DNA of 6,578 nucleotides from Betaproteobacteria bacterium. GTDB lineage: Bacteria > Pseudomonadota > Gammaproteobacteria > Burkholderiales > SG8-39. A program made the translations under genes and the position numbers. The stretch is taken from contig SCUH01000097.1 of the NCBI GenBank assembly GCA_004298295.1, forward strand, positions 1 to 6,578, written 5' to 3'. Position 1 is the stretch's first letter; each line of letters begins with the position of its first letter. Positions 1 through 6,044 of this stretch are shown here, one piece after another. The notes under the pieces were generated by a model that was given only the letters and a program-made list of their open reading frames with translations, ran no database searches and was not told where the DNA came from.

Positions 1-1455
1 GATCGCCGCCACTTCCAGCACGCCCGGATGCATCGCCACCACCTGCTCGATCTCGTTCGGATAGACGTTGAAGCCCGACACCAGGATCATGTCCTTCTTG
101 CGATCGACGATGCGCACGAAACCTTTTTCGTCCATCACGCCGACGTCCCCCGTATAGAGAAAGCCGTCCGGGCCGATCACCTTGGCGGTCTCGTCGGGGC
201 GCTGCCAGTAGCCCTTCATCACCTGCGGCCCGCGGATGCAGATTTCGCCCGCCTCGCCGAGCTTCACGTCCTTGCGGTCGTCGTCGCGCAGCACGACCTC
301 GGTGGAAGGCAGCGGCAGCCCGATCGATCCGCTGTAGGCCTCGAGGTTGAGCGGGTTCATGGTGGCCGAGGGACTGGTCTCGGTCAGGCCGTAGCCTTCC
401 AGCAGGGTCTTGCCGGTGACTTCCTTCCAGCGGTCGGCGACCGCCTTCTGCACCGCCATGCCGCCGCCGACGCTGATCCTGAGGTGCGAGAAGTCGAGCT
501 TGAGGAAATCGTCGTTGTGCAGGAACGCGTTGAACAGCGTGTTGACGCCGGTGATGATGTTGTAGCGGTGCTTCGCCAGCTCCTTCACGAACCCCGGGAT
601 GTCGCGCGGGTTGGTGATCAGGACGTTGAGCCCGCCGATCTTCATCATCAGCAGGCAGTTCACGGTCAGCGAGAAGATGTGATAGAGCGGCAGCGCGGTG
701 ATGATCACCGCGGGCTCGCCCTGCAGTCCCGGCAGGAGCCACGCCGCCGACTGCTCGATGTTGGCGAGGATGTTGCGATGGAGCAGCATCGCGCCCTTGG
801 AAACGCCGGTCGTGCCGCCGGTGTATTGCAGGAAAGCGATGTCCTCGTGCCCGAGCGGCGGCGTCGCCAGCGCCTGGCCGGCGCCTTCGGCGAGCGCGTC
901 CTTGAAGCGGATCGCGTTCGGCAGCTCGAACGCCGGCACCATCTTCTTGACGTTGCGCACCACGAAATTCACGATCAGGCCCTTGAAGCCGAGCAGCTCG
1001 CCGAGCGAGGTGACGACGACGTGCCTGACCGGTGTCTTCGCCAGCACTTCCGCGAGCGTGTGCGCCATGTTCTCGAGGATCACGATGACTTCGGCCCCGG
1101 AGTCTTTCAGCTGGTGTTCGAGCTCGCGCGGCGTGTAGAGCGGGTTCACGTTCACCACGGTGCAGCCGGCGCGCAGCGTGCCGAACATCGCCACCGGATA
1201 CTGCAGGCAGTTCGGCATCATGATCGCCACGCGCGCGCCTTTGGCGAGGCCCCTCGCCTGCAGCCAGGCGCCGAAGCCGCGCGACAGCGTCTCCAGTTGG
1301 GCGAACGTGATCTCCTTGCCCATGCTGTGGAACGCCGGGCGCGCGCCGAACTGCCGGACGCTCGCGTCGAACAGCTCGACCAGCGAGCGCTGCCGGCTGA
1401 TGTCGATGTCGGCCGGCACTCCGGGGGGATAGCTCTTGAGCCAGATGCGCTCCAT
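1..1455 (-). CDS. fadD: Long-chain-fatty-acid--CoA ligase, FadD type (3' end outside window)
   Basis: The frame is open for exactly 485 codons from ATG 1453-1455 to the left edge with no stop, so the C-terminus is missing. FadD makes acyl-CoA from a fatty acid, ATP and CoA through an acyl-adenylate, usually at the inner face of the membrane. Seen here: N-terminus MERIWLKSYPPGVPADID like E. coli FadD; VNVNPLYTPRELEHQL at about 101-116; the ATP/AMP P-loop YTGGTTGVSKGAM at 211-223; LPLYHIF at 255-261; the adenine-site motif EGYGLTET at 353-360; YTGDVGVMDE at 434-443; and the hinge/FACS motif DRKKDMILVSGFNVYPNEIE at 451-470. E. coli FadD is about 561 residues, so roughly 75 residues, including the C-terminal catalytic lysine, lie outside. 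The start is fixed by GGAGG 4 bases upstream. It lies 31 bases downstream of the MFS gene and is probably the distal gene of the paaY operon. Substrate is uncertain: fatty acids or phenylalkanoic acids are both possible. Confidence 0.95.
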   Translation of the reverse strand, partial: MERIWLKSYPPGVPADIDISRQRSLVELFDASVRQFGARPAFHSMGKEITFAQLETLSRGFGAWLQARGLAKGARVAIMMPNCLQYPVAMFGTLRAGCTVVNVNPLYTPRELEHQLKDSGAEVIVILENMAHTLAEVLAKTPVRHVVVTSLGELLGFKGLIVNFVVRNVKKMVPAFELPNAIRFKDALAEGAGQALATPPLGHEDIAFLQYTGGTTGVSKGAMLLHRNILANIEQSAAWLLPGLQGEPAVIITALPLYHIFSLTVNCLLMMKIGGLNVLITNPRDIPGFVKELAKHRYNIITGVNTLFNAFLHNDDFLKLDFSHLRISVGGGMAVQKAVADRWKEVTGKTLLEGYGLTETSPSATMNPLNLEAYSGSIGLPLPSTEVVLRDDDRKDVKLGEAGEICIRGPQVMKGYWQRPDETAKVIGPDGFLYTGDVGVMDEKGFVRIVDRKKDMILVSGFNVYPNEIEQVVAMHPGVLEVAAI

Positions 1456-1459
1456 GTTT

Positions 1460-1464
1460 CCTCC
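1460..1464 (-). promoter_or_regulatory. Ribosome binding site of fadD
   Basis: GGAGG on the minus strand, followed by AAAC and the ATG at 1455. It is one of the strongest Shine-Dalgarno matches in the window and lies in the 31-base gap after the MFS stop codon. It lets fadD initiate independently of coupling and supports the chosen start, which also matches the family N-terminus. Confidence 0.75.
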
Positions 1465-1486
1465 GCTGGAATCTTGTGCGCGGATC

Positions 1487-2701
1487 TTACGCTGCGCGGC
1501 CGCCGCCGAACAGGCGCACGGCGAGCGGCGCCGCCAGGCAGCCGGCGCCGACCGCGCCATAGGCCCAGGCCCACGCCGCTGCGCGCTCGGCGCCGCCCGC
1601 AAGATCGAGCACCACGCCGAACAGCGTCGGTCCGAGCATCCCGCCGCCGAAGCCGACCAGCGAATAGAAACCCATCGCCGCGCCGCGCAGCGCGGGCGGC
1701 GCCGATCCGATCAGCCCCGCGGTCAGCGTGCCGGAATCGGCCATCACGAGCATCGCATGCGTCGTGAGCAGCGCGAGCACGATCGCCCAATGCAGCGGCG
1801 CCGAAAGCGCGAGCGCGATGCCGAACACGCCCGAGGCGAGCATTGCAATCAGGATCCAGCGCCGGCGGCCCAGGCGCAATGCGATTTCGTTGCCGACGAT
1901 GGAGGCCGGTACCGCAACGACATTGACCACCGCGGCGATCGCCGCGGCGTTCCACGGAAAGTTCTGCGCGCCGGCGTGCACTCCGGCGGCGAAGGCGAGG
2001 AAGGCGACCATCCAGGCGCGCGAGCCGAACAATTCCACGCAGTGCACGGCATAGCCGAGCGTGTACCCGGCGGCGGCTCGGATGGCGAGCACCCGACGCC
2101 AGGCGGCGATCGGAAACAGCGCCTCCGGATGAAGCCCCTTGGCGCCCTCGTTCGGCGGCGCTACGCGTTCCAGAGCGAGGCGCACCAGCGCGGCGGCGAG
2201 CGCCGGGCCGAGCGCGCTCAGCACGAACGCGGAACGCCATCCCCAGGTCGCCGCGGACATTCCGGCCACCACCAGCGAAAGCCCCGTGCCGATGCCGAAG
2301 AACGAGGTGTAGAAGGCGACGACGCGGCTTTGCGCCGGACCGCCGACGCGATCCGACAGCAGGCGCAATCCCGGCATGTAGGTCGCGGCCATGCCCGCAC
2401 CGAAAAGCAGCTGGAACAGCATCGCGCTGCCCAGACCCTCGGCGAACAGACCGAAACCGAGGCTCGCCGCCGCCCCGAGCAGGCCGCCCGCCAGGTACAC
2501 GTGCCGGCCATCGACGCGATCGGTGAGCGCGGTCCAGTACGCGACCGTGGCGATGTAGCCCGCAAAGAACGCGCTGCCGATCATGCCGGCCTCGGCATTG
2601 CTCAGCCGCCAGGCATCGCGCAGCTCCGGCAGCAGCGCGGCAAAAGTCGCAAAGCCCAGCATCGACAGGATGTGGGCCGCGAGGAGGACGATCGCGCTCA
2701 G
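1487..2701 (-). CDS. MFS transporter, apparent CTG start overlapping the hydratase stop
   Basis: A polytopic inner-membrane carrier of the major facilitator superfamily, 404 residues if translation starts at CTG 2699-2701. About 12 hydrophobic segments can be drawn, including about 4-24, 38-58, 66-87, 128-148, 156-176, 252-275, 281-300, 303-325, 340-366 and 374-396, with a more polar central loop at about 177-205. The loop between TM2 and TM3 carries DRVDGRH (61-67), matching MFS motif A (D-R-x-x-G-R). No ATG, GTG or TTG lies in this frame just upstream. The first ATG (2660-2662) would remove the first half of TM1. The CTG sits in CTGA, exactly where an ATGA coupling overlap would be expected after the hydratase, so I prefer it, with little Shine-Dalgarno support. 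The substrate is not evident; uptake of an aromatic or fatty acid, or export of a metabolite, is inferred only from operon context. The stop is TAA 1487-1489. Confidence 0.85.
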   Translation of the reverse strand: MSAIVLLAAHILSMLGFATFAALLPELRDAWRLSNAEAGMIGSAFFAGYIATVAYWTALTDRVDGRHVYLAGGLLGAAASLGFGLFAEGLGSAMLFQLLFGAGMAATYMPGLRLLSDRVGGPAQSRVVAFYTSFFGIGTGLSLVVAGMSAATWGWRSAFVLSALGPALAAALVRLALERVAPPNEGAKGLHPEALFPIAAWRRVLAIRAAAGYTLGYAVHCVELFGSRAWMVAFLAFAAGVHAGAQNFPWNAAAIAAVVNVVAVPASIVGNEIALRLGRRRWILIAMLASGVFGIALALSAPLHWAIVLALLTTHAMLVMADSGTLTAGLIGSAPPALRGAAMGFYSLVGFGGGMLGPTLFGVVLDLAGGAERAAAWAWAYGAVGAGCLAAPLAVRLFGGGRAA

Positions 2702-3474
2702 CGGTGCTTGAACTCGGGTTTGCGCTTCTGCACGAACGCCGCCATGCCTTCCTTCTGGTCGGCGAGCGCGAACGCCGCGTGGAACATGCGCCGCTCGAAA
2801 TGCACGCCTTCGGACAGCGTCGTCTCGTAGGCGCGGTTGACGCTTTCCTTGGCCATCATCGTCACGGGAATGGAGTAGCTCGCGATCTTCGCCGCCACCG
2901 CCATCGCCTCCTCGAGCAGCCGCTCCGCCGGCACGACGCGCGACACCAGGCCGGCGCGCTCGGCCTCGGCGGCGTCCATCATGCGCGCGGTGAGGATGAG
3001 GTCCATCGCCTTCGCCTTGCCCACGGCGCGCGGCAGGCGCTGCGTGCCCCCCGCGCCCGGGAAGATGCCCAGATTGATTTCCGGCTGCCCGAACCTGGCC
3101 GAATCCGCCGCGATCACGATGTCGCACATCATCGCCAGCTCGCAGCCGCCGCCGAGCGCAAAGCCGGCCACCGCGGCGATCACCGGCTTGCGCACGCGGC
3201 GGATGTGCTCCCAGTCGCGCGTGACGTAATCCGATTTGTAGACTTCGAGGAAGTCCCAGTCCTTCATCGCGGCGATGTCGGCGCCGGCGGCGAAGGCCTT
3301 CTCGTTGCCGGTAATGACGATGGCGCCGACGCCGTCGTCGGCGTCGAAACCGAGCAGCGCTTCGCCCAGCTCCTGCATCAGCCGGGGATTGAGGGCGTTC
3401 ATCTGCTTGGGCCGGTTCAGCCGCACCAGGGCGACGCGCCCCTGGGTTTCGGTGGCGATGAATTCGTAGCTCAT
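2698..3474 (-). CDS. Enoyl-CoA hydratase/isomerase, PaaF-like
   Basis: A 258-residue crotonase-fold enzyme, full length for the family, soluble and usually hexameric. It would hydrate trans-2-enoyl-CoA; in phenylacetate breakdown PaaF hydrates 2,3-dehydroadipyl-CoA. Seen: LNRPKQMNALN (19-29); the oxyanion-hole segment AFAAGADIAAM (60-70); ALGGGCELA (106-114) with the first catalytic Glu at 112; FGQPEINLGIFPGAGGTQRL (128-147) with the second catalytic Glu at 132; and the C-terminal FVQKRKPEFKHR, which resembles PaaF and other bacterial short-chain hydratases. Both glutamates indicate a true hydratase rather than an isomerase that has lost one of them. ATG 3472-3474 has GGAG 5 bases upstream and overlaps the upstream hydrolase stop by ATGA; its own TGA overlaps the MFS CTG. 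Assignment as PaaF itself rests on neighbours and general similarity. A broader fatty-acid beta-oxidation hydratase is the alternative. Confidence 0.93.
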   Translation of the reverse strand: MSYEFIATETQGRVALVRLNRPKQMNALNPRLMQELGEALLGFDADDGVGAIVITGNEKAFAAGADIAAMKDWDFLEVYKSDYVTRDWEHIRRVRKPVIAAVAGFALGGGCELAMMCDIVIAADSARFGQPEINLGIFPGAGGTQRLPRAVGKAKAMDLILTARMMDAAEAERAGLVSRVVPAERLLEEAMAVAAKIASYSIPVTMMAKESVNRAYETTLSEGVHFERRMFHAAFALADQKEGMAAFVQKRKPEFKHR

Positions 3475-4034
3475 GTCGACTCCGGGAGGGTTTGAAGAAT
3501 CTCAGCGGTCGCGGCGACGCGCGCATAGGCGCCGTTGAGCGCCGCGAGGAACGCGGCCTGCACCTGCCGCGCGGGGACCGTTTCGTCGCCGAATTTCTGC
3601 GCCCGCGTGGCGCAGCCGTCGGCGAGCAGCGTGACGCGAAAACCATAGTCGTTCGCCTGGCGCACGCTGGCGTCCACGCACATATGGGTCATCATGCCGG
3701 CGACGACGAGATGCCGTGCGCCGGCGCGCTCCAGCCGCGCCTGAAGATCGGTGCCGCGGAAGCTGTTGGGAAAATTCTTCTCGATCACCGGCTCGCCCGG
3801 CAGCGGCCTGACGCTGGCGTGGATCTCGGCACCCTCGGAGCCCGGCAGGAAGAAGGCCGCCCCGGGGCGCACGGACAGGTGGCGCACGTGCAGGATCGGC
3901 AGGCCGCGGGCGCGAAACGCCGCCAGGGCGGTGGCCGCCTTCGCGGCGGCCTCGGGCGAACCCTCCAGCGCCATCCGGCCGCCGGGAAAATAGTCGTTCT
4001 GGATGTCGATCAGGACTAGTGCCGTATCGCTCAT
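3471..4034 (-). CDS. Isochorismatase-family cysteine hydrolase
   Basis: A 187-residue alpha/beta cysteine hydrolase of the isochorismatase/nicotinamidase superfamily. The Asp-Lys-Cys triad is intact: Asp10 in LVLIDIQNDYF, Lys86 in VIEKNFPNSF, and Cys119 in GMMTHMCVDASVRQA, which also holds the usual cis-peptide region before the nucleophile. Family members hydrolyse amides (nicotinamide, N-carbamoyl compounds, streptothricin lactam) or the isochorismate vinyl ether. Nothing in the sequence fixes the substrate, and it is not a recognised member of the standard paa set. ATG 4032-4034 has AAGGAA 5 bases upstream and overlaps the paaY stop as ATGA. Its TGA overlaps the hydratase ATG in the same way, so it is tightly embedded between two catabolic genes. 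A role in removing an amide or a reactive side product of the pathway is inference only. Confidence 0.92.
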   Translation of the reverse strand: MSDTALVLIDIQNDYFPGGRMALEGSPEAAAKAATALAAFRARGLPILHVRHLSVRPGAAFFLPGSEGAEIHASVRPLPGEPVIEKNFPNSFRGTDLQARLERAGARHLVVAGMMTHMCVDASVRQANDYGFRVTLLADGCATRAQKFGDETVPARQVQAAFLAALNGAYARVAATAEILQTLPEST

Positions 4035-4648
4035 CGCGGTTCCTTTCGCCGCCGCGTCTCGCTCAGCGGCACGACATCGCCGACAGCAAGACGCTTGCGG
4101 CCCGGCTCCACCTCAGCCAGCGCCTCGACTTCGCGCAGGCCGCGCAGGCTGCGCACGGCGAGTTCCTGGTACTGGCGCGTGGCCTCGCCCTTCCACGCCA
4201 GCTCGCCGTCCTTCAGCTCGCGCACCACGCGCGCAGGAATCCCCGCGACCAGGGTGCGTGGCGGCACCACGAAATCGGCCTTGACGAACGCCATCGCCGC
4301 GACGATGGCCGATTCGCCCACCTCGGCATGGTCGTTCACCACGGCGTTGATGCCGATGAGGGCGTTTCGCCTGACCACGCAGCCGTGCAGCACGGCGCCG
4401 TGGCCGACATGGCCGTCGGCCTCCACCACCAGATCGCGGTCGGGAAACGCGTGCAGCACGCACGTGTCCTGGATGTTGGCGCCCTCGCCGATGACAATGC
4501 GGCCGAAATCGCCCCGCAGGCAGGCCGCCGGGCCGATATACACGCGCGGCCCCACGATGACGTCGCCGATCAGCACCGCGCTCGGGTGCACATAGCACGA
4601 GGGGTGCACGACCGGGGTGATGCCTTCGAGGGAGTAAACCTTGGCCAA
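4031..4648 (-). CDS. paaY: PaaY, gamma-carbonic-anhydrase-fold phenylacetate degradation protein
   Basis: A left-handed beta-helix (hexapeptide repeat) protein, 205 residues from TTG 4646-4648. E. coli PaaY is known as a metal-dependent thioesterase that hydrolyses CoA intermediates of phenylacetate catabolism and relieves their build-up. Family-diagnostic segments seen: SAVLIGDVIVGPRVYIGP (23-40), LRGDFGRIVIGEGANIQD (44-61), DGHVGHGAVLHGCVVRRNAL (78-97), FVKA (121-124), and the PaaY-specific tail ELAWKGEATRQYQEL then EVEPGRKRL (179-187). Likely metal ligands are His66, His83 and His88. A longer form from GTG 4682-4684 adds 12 residues without family similarity, and a TACAAT -10 box would then lie inside the gene. 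The TTG start reproduces the usual short PaaY N-terminus, so I chose it although its Shine-Dalgarno is weak. It is the first gene of the minus operon and overlaps the next gene by ATGA. Confidence 0.93.
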   Translation of the reverse strand: MAKVYSLEGITPVVHPSCYVHPSAVLIGDVIVGPRVYIGPAACLRGDFGRIVIGEGANIQDTCVLHAFPDRDLVVEADGHVGHGAVLHGCVVRRNALIGINAVVNDHAEVGESAIVAAMAFVKADFVVPPRTLVAGIPARVVRELKDGELAWKGEATRQYQELAVRSLRGLREVEALAEVEPGRKRLAVGDVVPLSETRRRKEPR

Positions 4649-4671
4649 GGGGGGTCCGGGAGCAGGCCGCG

Positions 4672-4677
4672 ATTGTA
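4672..4677 (-). promoter_or_regulatory. Candidate -10 box of the paaY operon
   Basis: TACAAT on the minus strand matches the sigma-70 -10 consensus at 5 of 6 positions and lies 23 bases upstream of the TTG start of paaY. No good -35 hexamer is present 16-18 bases further upstream, where the sequence is almost pure G and C, so an activator or a weak promoter would be needed. The box decides between the two possible paaY starts. Confidence 0.45.
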
Positions 4678-4727
4678 GCGCCACGCGGCGCCGCGACGCG
4701 CCCGATGCACGAAGCCCCCGCCTCAGG

Positions 4728-4733
4728 CAAAAT
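4728..4733 (+). promoter_or_regulatory. Weak candidate -10 box of the sensor-paaI-paaK operon
   Basis: CAAAAT is the most AT-rich hexamer upstream of the sensor start and matches TATAAT at 4 of 6 positions. It lies 22 bases before ATG 4756, with no convincing -35. It is flanked by the CAGG/CCTG inverted repeat arms. If transcription starts here, the in-frame upstream ATG at 4705 cannot be used. Confidence 0.25.
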
Positions 4734-4755
4734 CCACACCTGCGGAAACATCGCG

Positions 4756-6042
4756 ATGACCCTGAAGACCCTTTTGATCGCGGCAGCCGTCCTCAGCCTG
4801 CTGGCGGTCGTCGCGCTCGGCCTGGCGCTCGGTTCGGCCGATGAATTGCAGCGCGAGGTGACGGCGATCCAGACGCGCCGCACCGACACCCTGCAGCTCG
4901 CGGCGCGGCTGCGCGAGAACTCGGACGACCTGACGCGCATGGCGCGGCATTTCGCCGTGACTGGCGACTCCCGCTTCGAGGAACTGTATCGTCGCATCGC
5001 CGCGGTGCGCGACGGCAAGTCGCCGCGGCCGCCGGGCGACGCGGGCGTGATCTGGGATCTTTTGCTTGGCGGCATCGAGCCGCCGAAGGGCGAAGGCGAG
5101 CGCCTGTCGCTCGCCGACGACGTGGTCCGCGCCAAACTGTCGGGCGCGGAGCAGGCCCTGGTCGCGCGCGCCAGGACCGCGCAGGCCTCGCTCGAGGGGC
5201 TCGAGGAGCGCGCGCTGGCGGCGATGAAGGGGCTGGCTCCCGGCGCCAATACCGCGACGCCCGGTCCGCCGGATCCGGTGGCGGCGCTGAAGATCCTCTA
5301 CAGCAGCGAATATTTCGACGCCAAGGCGCGCACCCAGCAGGCGCTGGGCGAGCTGTACACCGAGATCGAGCTGCGCACGCGCGGTGAACTGGTTAAGGCC
5401 GACCAGGCGCTTGCGCGCGCGCTGCAGACGATCTGGCTGATCCTGATCCTTTTCGGCATCGTCGGTTACGGCGCGCTCGGGTACGCGCTCTGGCGCGGAT
5501 TGCTGCCGCTGCTGGCCCTGCGGCGTCAAGCCGACGCGCTGGTCAATGGCGATTACGTGGCGCGAACGAAGGCGCGCGCGCTGCGCGAAATCGAGGACCT
5601 GATGCGCGGCCTCAACGAAGCCGCGTCCCGGCTCGAAAGCGGCGCCCGCGAGCTCGACGAGAAGGACCGCTACCTCGAGGCCCTGCTGCGCACGAGTCCG
5701 CTCGGCCTGGTGCTGGTGGATGCCAAGCACCGGGTGCGCTGGACCAGCCGCCGGCTGCGCGATTTTCTCGGCGATTCCAAACAGGACCTGAAACTGATGC
5801 CGTTCGACGAATTCTTCGCCGATCCGGCTGAACTCGCGACGTTTCGCGACGGGCTGGAGCGCAAGGGCCGGGTACGCGAGCTGATCGCCCGGATTCGCCG
5901 CCGCGACGGCAGCGAATTTCGCGCGCGACTCGACTCGTCCTACGTCGAACGATCCGCCGAACGGCTCGCTGCGGTGTGGGTGCAGGCATTCGGCCTGCAC
6001 GGGCAGAAGCCCGACGCCCCGGCGCACGAGGCCGGCGCCTGA
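4756..6042 (+). CDS. Membrane-bound HAMP-PAS sensor protein without output domain
   Basis: 428 residues, no gene name recognised. Order: TM1 about 5-26; periplasmic helical region about 27-223, including SDDLTRMARHFAVTGDSRFE (56-75) and AAVRDGKSPRP (82-92), a pattern I recall from extracytoplasmic parts of many bacterial sensor kinases and cyclases; TM2 about 226-246; HAMP-like segment 247-298 with Pro251 and EIEDLMRGLNEAASRL; short coiled coil; PAS domain about 302-412 (LLRTSPLGLVLVDAKHRVRW to AAVWVQAFG). The protein ends 16 residues after the PAS fold, with no histidine kinase, GGDEF, EAL or methyl-accepting domain. ATG 4756 follows GCGGAAAC and puts TM1 at the N-terminus as a signal anchor; ATG 4705 would add 17 polar residues. 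It starts the plus operon, and its stop is 2 bases before the paaI start. A role in sensing aromatic acids or controlling the paa genes is inferred; a partner protein would be needed to pass on a signal. Confidence 0.88.
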   Translation: MTLKTLLIAAAVLSLLAVVALGLALGSADELQREVTAIQTRRTDTLQLAARLRENSDDLTRMARHFAVTGDSRFEELYRRIAAVRDGKSPRPPGDAGVIWDLLLGGIEPPKGEGERLSLADDVVRAKLSGAEQALVARARTAQASLEGLEERALAAMKGLAPGANTATPGPPDPVAALKILYSSEYFDAKARTQQALGELYTEIELRTRGELVKADQALARALQTIWLILILFGIVGYGALGYALWRGLLPLLALRRQADALVNGDYVARTKARALREIEDLMRGLNEAASRLESGARELDEKDRYLEALLRTSPLGLVLVDAKHRVRWTSRRLRDFLGDSKQDLKLMPFDEFFADPAELATFRDGLERKGRVRELIARIRRRDGSEFRARLDSSYVERSAERLAAVWVQAFGLHGQKPDAPAHEAGA

Positions 6043-6044
6043 GC

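Larger units (their letters stand above)
4649..4755. promoter_or_regulatory. Divergent intergenic control region between paaY and the sensor operon
   Basis: The only sizeable non-coding stretch, 107 bases between the divergent starts at 4648 (minus) and 4756 (plus). It should hold promoters for both operons. Seen: TACAAT on the minus strand (4672-4677), CAAAAT on the plus strand (4728-4733), a perfect 12-base palindrome CGCGGCGCCGCG (4684-4695), and an interrupted inverted repeat with CAGG (4724-4727) and CCTG (4739-4742) flanking the plus-strand -10 candidate. No regulator gene of the PaaX or PaaR type is in the window, so operator assignment is not possible. Confidence 0.6.

Noticed and set aside
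28..1767. Plus-strand open frame of 579 codons antisense to fadD
   Set aside because: Its product is rich in His, Arg, Asp and Ala with no recognisable domain, and it runs opposite a textbook FadD sequence. It is a shadow frame of GC-rich coding DNA.
1436..2830. Plus-strand open frame of 464 codons antisense to the MFS gene
   Set aside because: Very Arg- and Gln-rich, low-complexity product with no domain, opposite a clear membrane transporter; a shadow frame.
2704..3495. Plus-strand open frame of 263 codons antisense to the enoyl-CoA hydratase
   Set aside because: His- and Arg-rich product without motifs; the opposite strand carries both catalytic glutamates of a crotonase enzyme.
1487..3646. 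A single 719-residue hydratase-transporter fusion
   Set aside because: The long frame only continues the MFS reading frame through the hydratase gene out of its coding frame. The first half is Arg-rich nonsense, and the hydratase is intact in another frame.
4705..4755. Upstream start ATG 4705 for the sensor
   Set aside because: It adds a polar stretch before TM1, lies upstream of the candidate -10 box, and has no Shine-Dalgarno; ATG 4756 places the signal anchor at the N-terminus.
4723..6027. Minus-strand open frame of 434 codons antisense to the sensor gene
   Set aside because: The plus strand shows TM segments, HAMP-like and PAS features in the right order, while the minus product has Arg- and Gln-rich shadow composition.
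5976..6044. N-terminal extension of PaaI from ATG 5976
   Set aside because: The extra 23 residues are an Arg/Ala-rich reading of the sensor 3' end and would make PaaI longer than the family; TTG 6045 fits the known length.
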